Positions 63,300 through 64,000 of a DNA stretch of 64,000 nt are shown one piece after another. This DNA comes from Pedobacter nutrimenti (GTDB taxonomy: Bacteria > Bacteroidota > Bacteroidia > Sphingobacteriales > Sphingobacteriaceae). The notes below the pieces were generated by a model. That model saw nothing but the letters and a program-made list of their open reading frames with translations. It did no database searches and had not been told where the DNA came from. The stretch lies in the NCBI RefSeq assembly GCF_003208655.1, contig NZ_QKLU01000001.1, forward strand, positions 248,001-312,000, given 5' to 3'. How positions within the stretch are numbered: position 1 is the first letter of the stretch; each line of letters starts with the position of its first letter. The translations under genes were made by a program, and so were the position numbers.

Positions 63300-64000
63300 A
63301 TGGCTCAATACGAATTACTGTTACCCAAAATGGGAGAGAGTGTTGCTGAAGCAACCCTGATTAAGTGGGTAAAACAACCCGGTGATATGATACTGCTGGA
63401 TGACACTATATTGGAAATAGCTACCGATAAGGTTGATTCTGAAGTACCCTCACCAGTTGCAGGGAAACTGGTGAAACAGTTGTTCAAGGAAGACGATGTC
63501 GTTCAGGTCGGTGCGGTAATTGCCATTATAGAAACGGATGCTGCCGATAGTCCGGTGACCAAAGAAGAAGTTGCTGAACCACACATTGAAGAAGTGGTAC
63601 AGAACATTCCAGGAACTGAGCAACTGAGCGCTACACCACAAGTATCTTTTTCTGAAACTGACCGTTTTTATTCTCCTTTGGTGAAAAGTATTGCGGCGCA
63701 GGAGAACATCAGTGTTCAGGAACTGAATTCCATTAAAGGAAGTGGGGCAGATGGACGTTTAACCAAGGACGATTTACTGAATTATATTCAGCATAAAACA
63801 GGTGCAGGAAAAATGGAAAGTACGCCTGTAGCGGCTGTTCAGGTCTCTCAGACAGAAACACAGGCAAGTGCATTGCCAACTGCGGTTAAAGCCCCGGCAC
63901 CTCAAAGCGTTAGTCTGAATGGCGGTGATGAGCTCATTGAAATGGACAGAATGAGAAAACTTATTGCCGAGCACATGGTTATGAGTAAACAGACCTCTCC
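63300..64000 (+). CDS. 2-oxo-acid dehydrogenase E2 (dihydrolipoyl acyltransferase), 3' end outside window
   Basis: The frame is open to the last base. It starts MAQYELLLPKMGESVAEATL, the lipoyl domain, with lipoyl Lys44 in ATDKVDSEVPS. An acidic, Ala/Pro-rich linker and the peripheral-subunit-binding domain (FYSPLVKSIAAQENISVQEL, then GSGADGRLTKDDLL) follow, then the start of the catalytic domain (LIEMDRMRKLIAEHMV). It is a core of a pyruvate, 2-oxoglutarate or branched-chain dehydrogenase. The SPxV form near the binding domain and MGESV leave this open. TACTTTTG at 63255-63262 is a likely -7 box. Confidence 0.92.
   Translation, partial: MAQYELLLPKMGESVAEATLIKWVKQPGDMILLDDTILEIATDKVDSEVPSPVAGKLVKQLFKEDDVVQVGAVIAIIETDAADSPVTKEEVAEPHIEEVVQNIPGTEQLSATPQVSFSETDRFYSPLVKSIAAQENISVQELNSIKGSGADGRLTKDDLLNYIQHKTGAGKMESTPVAAVQVSQTETQASALPTAVKAPAPQSVSLNGGDELIEMDRMRKLIAEHMVMSKQTS

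Overview
The window looks like a chromosome segment of a Bacteroidota bacterium of the Sphingobacteriaceae type, most likely Pedobacter or a close relative. This rests on sequence character rather than a database search. Several promoters match the Bacteroidota consensus (TTG, about 19-20 nt, TAnnTTTG). Complex II is the three-gene cytochrome b558 type. There are LytTR two-component pairs, many AraC regulators, a Bacteroidota-type LptD next to a MlaD gene, and weak Shine-Dalgarno sequences with several TTG/GTG starts. GC content is moderate and AT-rich in spacers.

Layout. 1-5.5 kb: an operon-like run of outer-membrane porin (partial), DASS dicarboxylate carrier and succinate dehydrogenase/fumarate reductase C-A-B. 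5.5-9.8 kb: a deoxynucleotidase divergent from a DeoR regulator with a paired palindromic operator, a receiver plus multi-PAS histidine kinase pair, and a tiny Tyr/His-rich lipoprotein. 9.8-16.7 kb: AraC regulators, an acyltransferase, a siderophore-interacting flavoprotein, an amidohydrolase/decarboxylase, an exported alpha/beta hydrolase and a DUF1963 protein. 16.7-21.7 kb: a minus-strand operon (MBL-fold hydrolase, MFS exporter, alpha/beta hydrolase, epoxide hydrolase) with an AraC gene upstream. The epoxide hydrolase is preceded by a twin-arginine leader that is out of frame by one base at a T6 homopolymer. 22-25.6 kb: a thioredoxin-like TlpA protein and a LytS/LytTR pair.

25.6-37.8 kb lies between two identical tRNA-Ser(TGA) genes. 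Each abuts a ~135-nt nested palindrome and a dispersed GC-rich repeat that occurs six times in the window. Between them are an ECF sigma factor with a putative anti-sigma protein, a fatty-acid desaturase, a lipoprotein, an azoreductase, a second LytS/LytTR pair, a DUF2141 protein, an AraC regulator, a DUF1080-like secreted protein and a Tat-type amidohydrolase.

37.9-64 kb is mostly conserved core: BrkB, thioesterase, MltG and PASTA protein; D-Ala-D-Ala ligase; MATE pump; thioesterase; rpsO-pnp; rpe; serC-serA-DUF1015; a 51-residue small protein; SAM hydrolase; phoH-purC-STAS-ribonuclease Z; the envelope cluster mlaD, two amidases and lptD; cinA; and the start of a 2-oxo-acid dehydrogenase E2 gene that runs off the end.

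I do not see an obvious new defence or mobile system. The observations most worth a second look are the tRNA-linked palindrome/repeat family, the homopolymer frameshift that decides whether the epoxide hydrolase carries an export signal, the paired DeoR operator, and the motif shared between an AraC promoter region and a neighbouring amidohydrolase promoter region.
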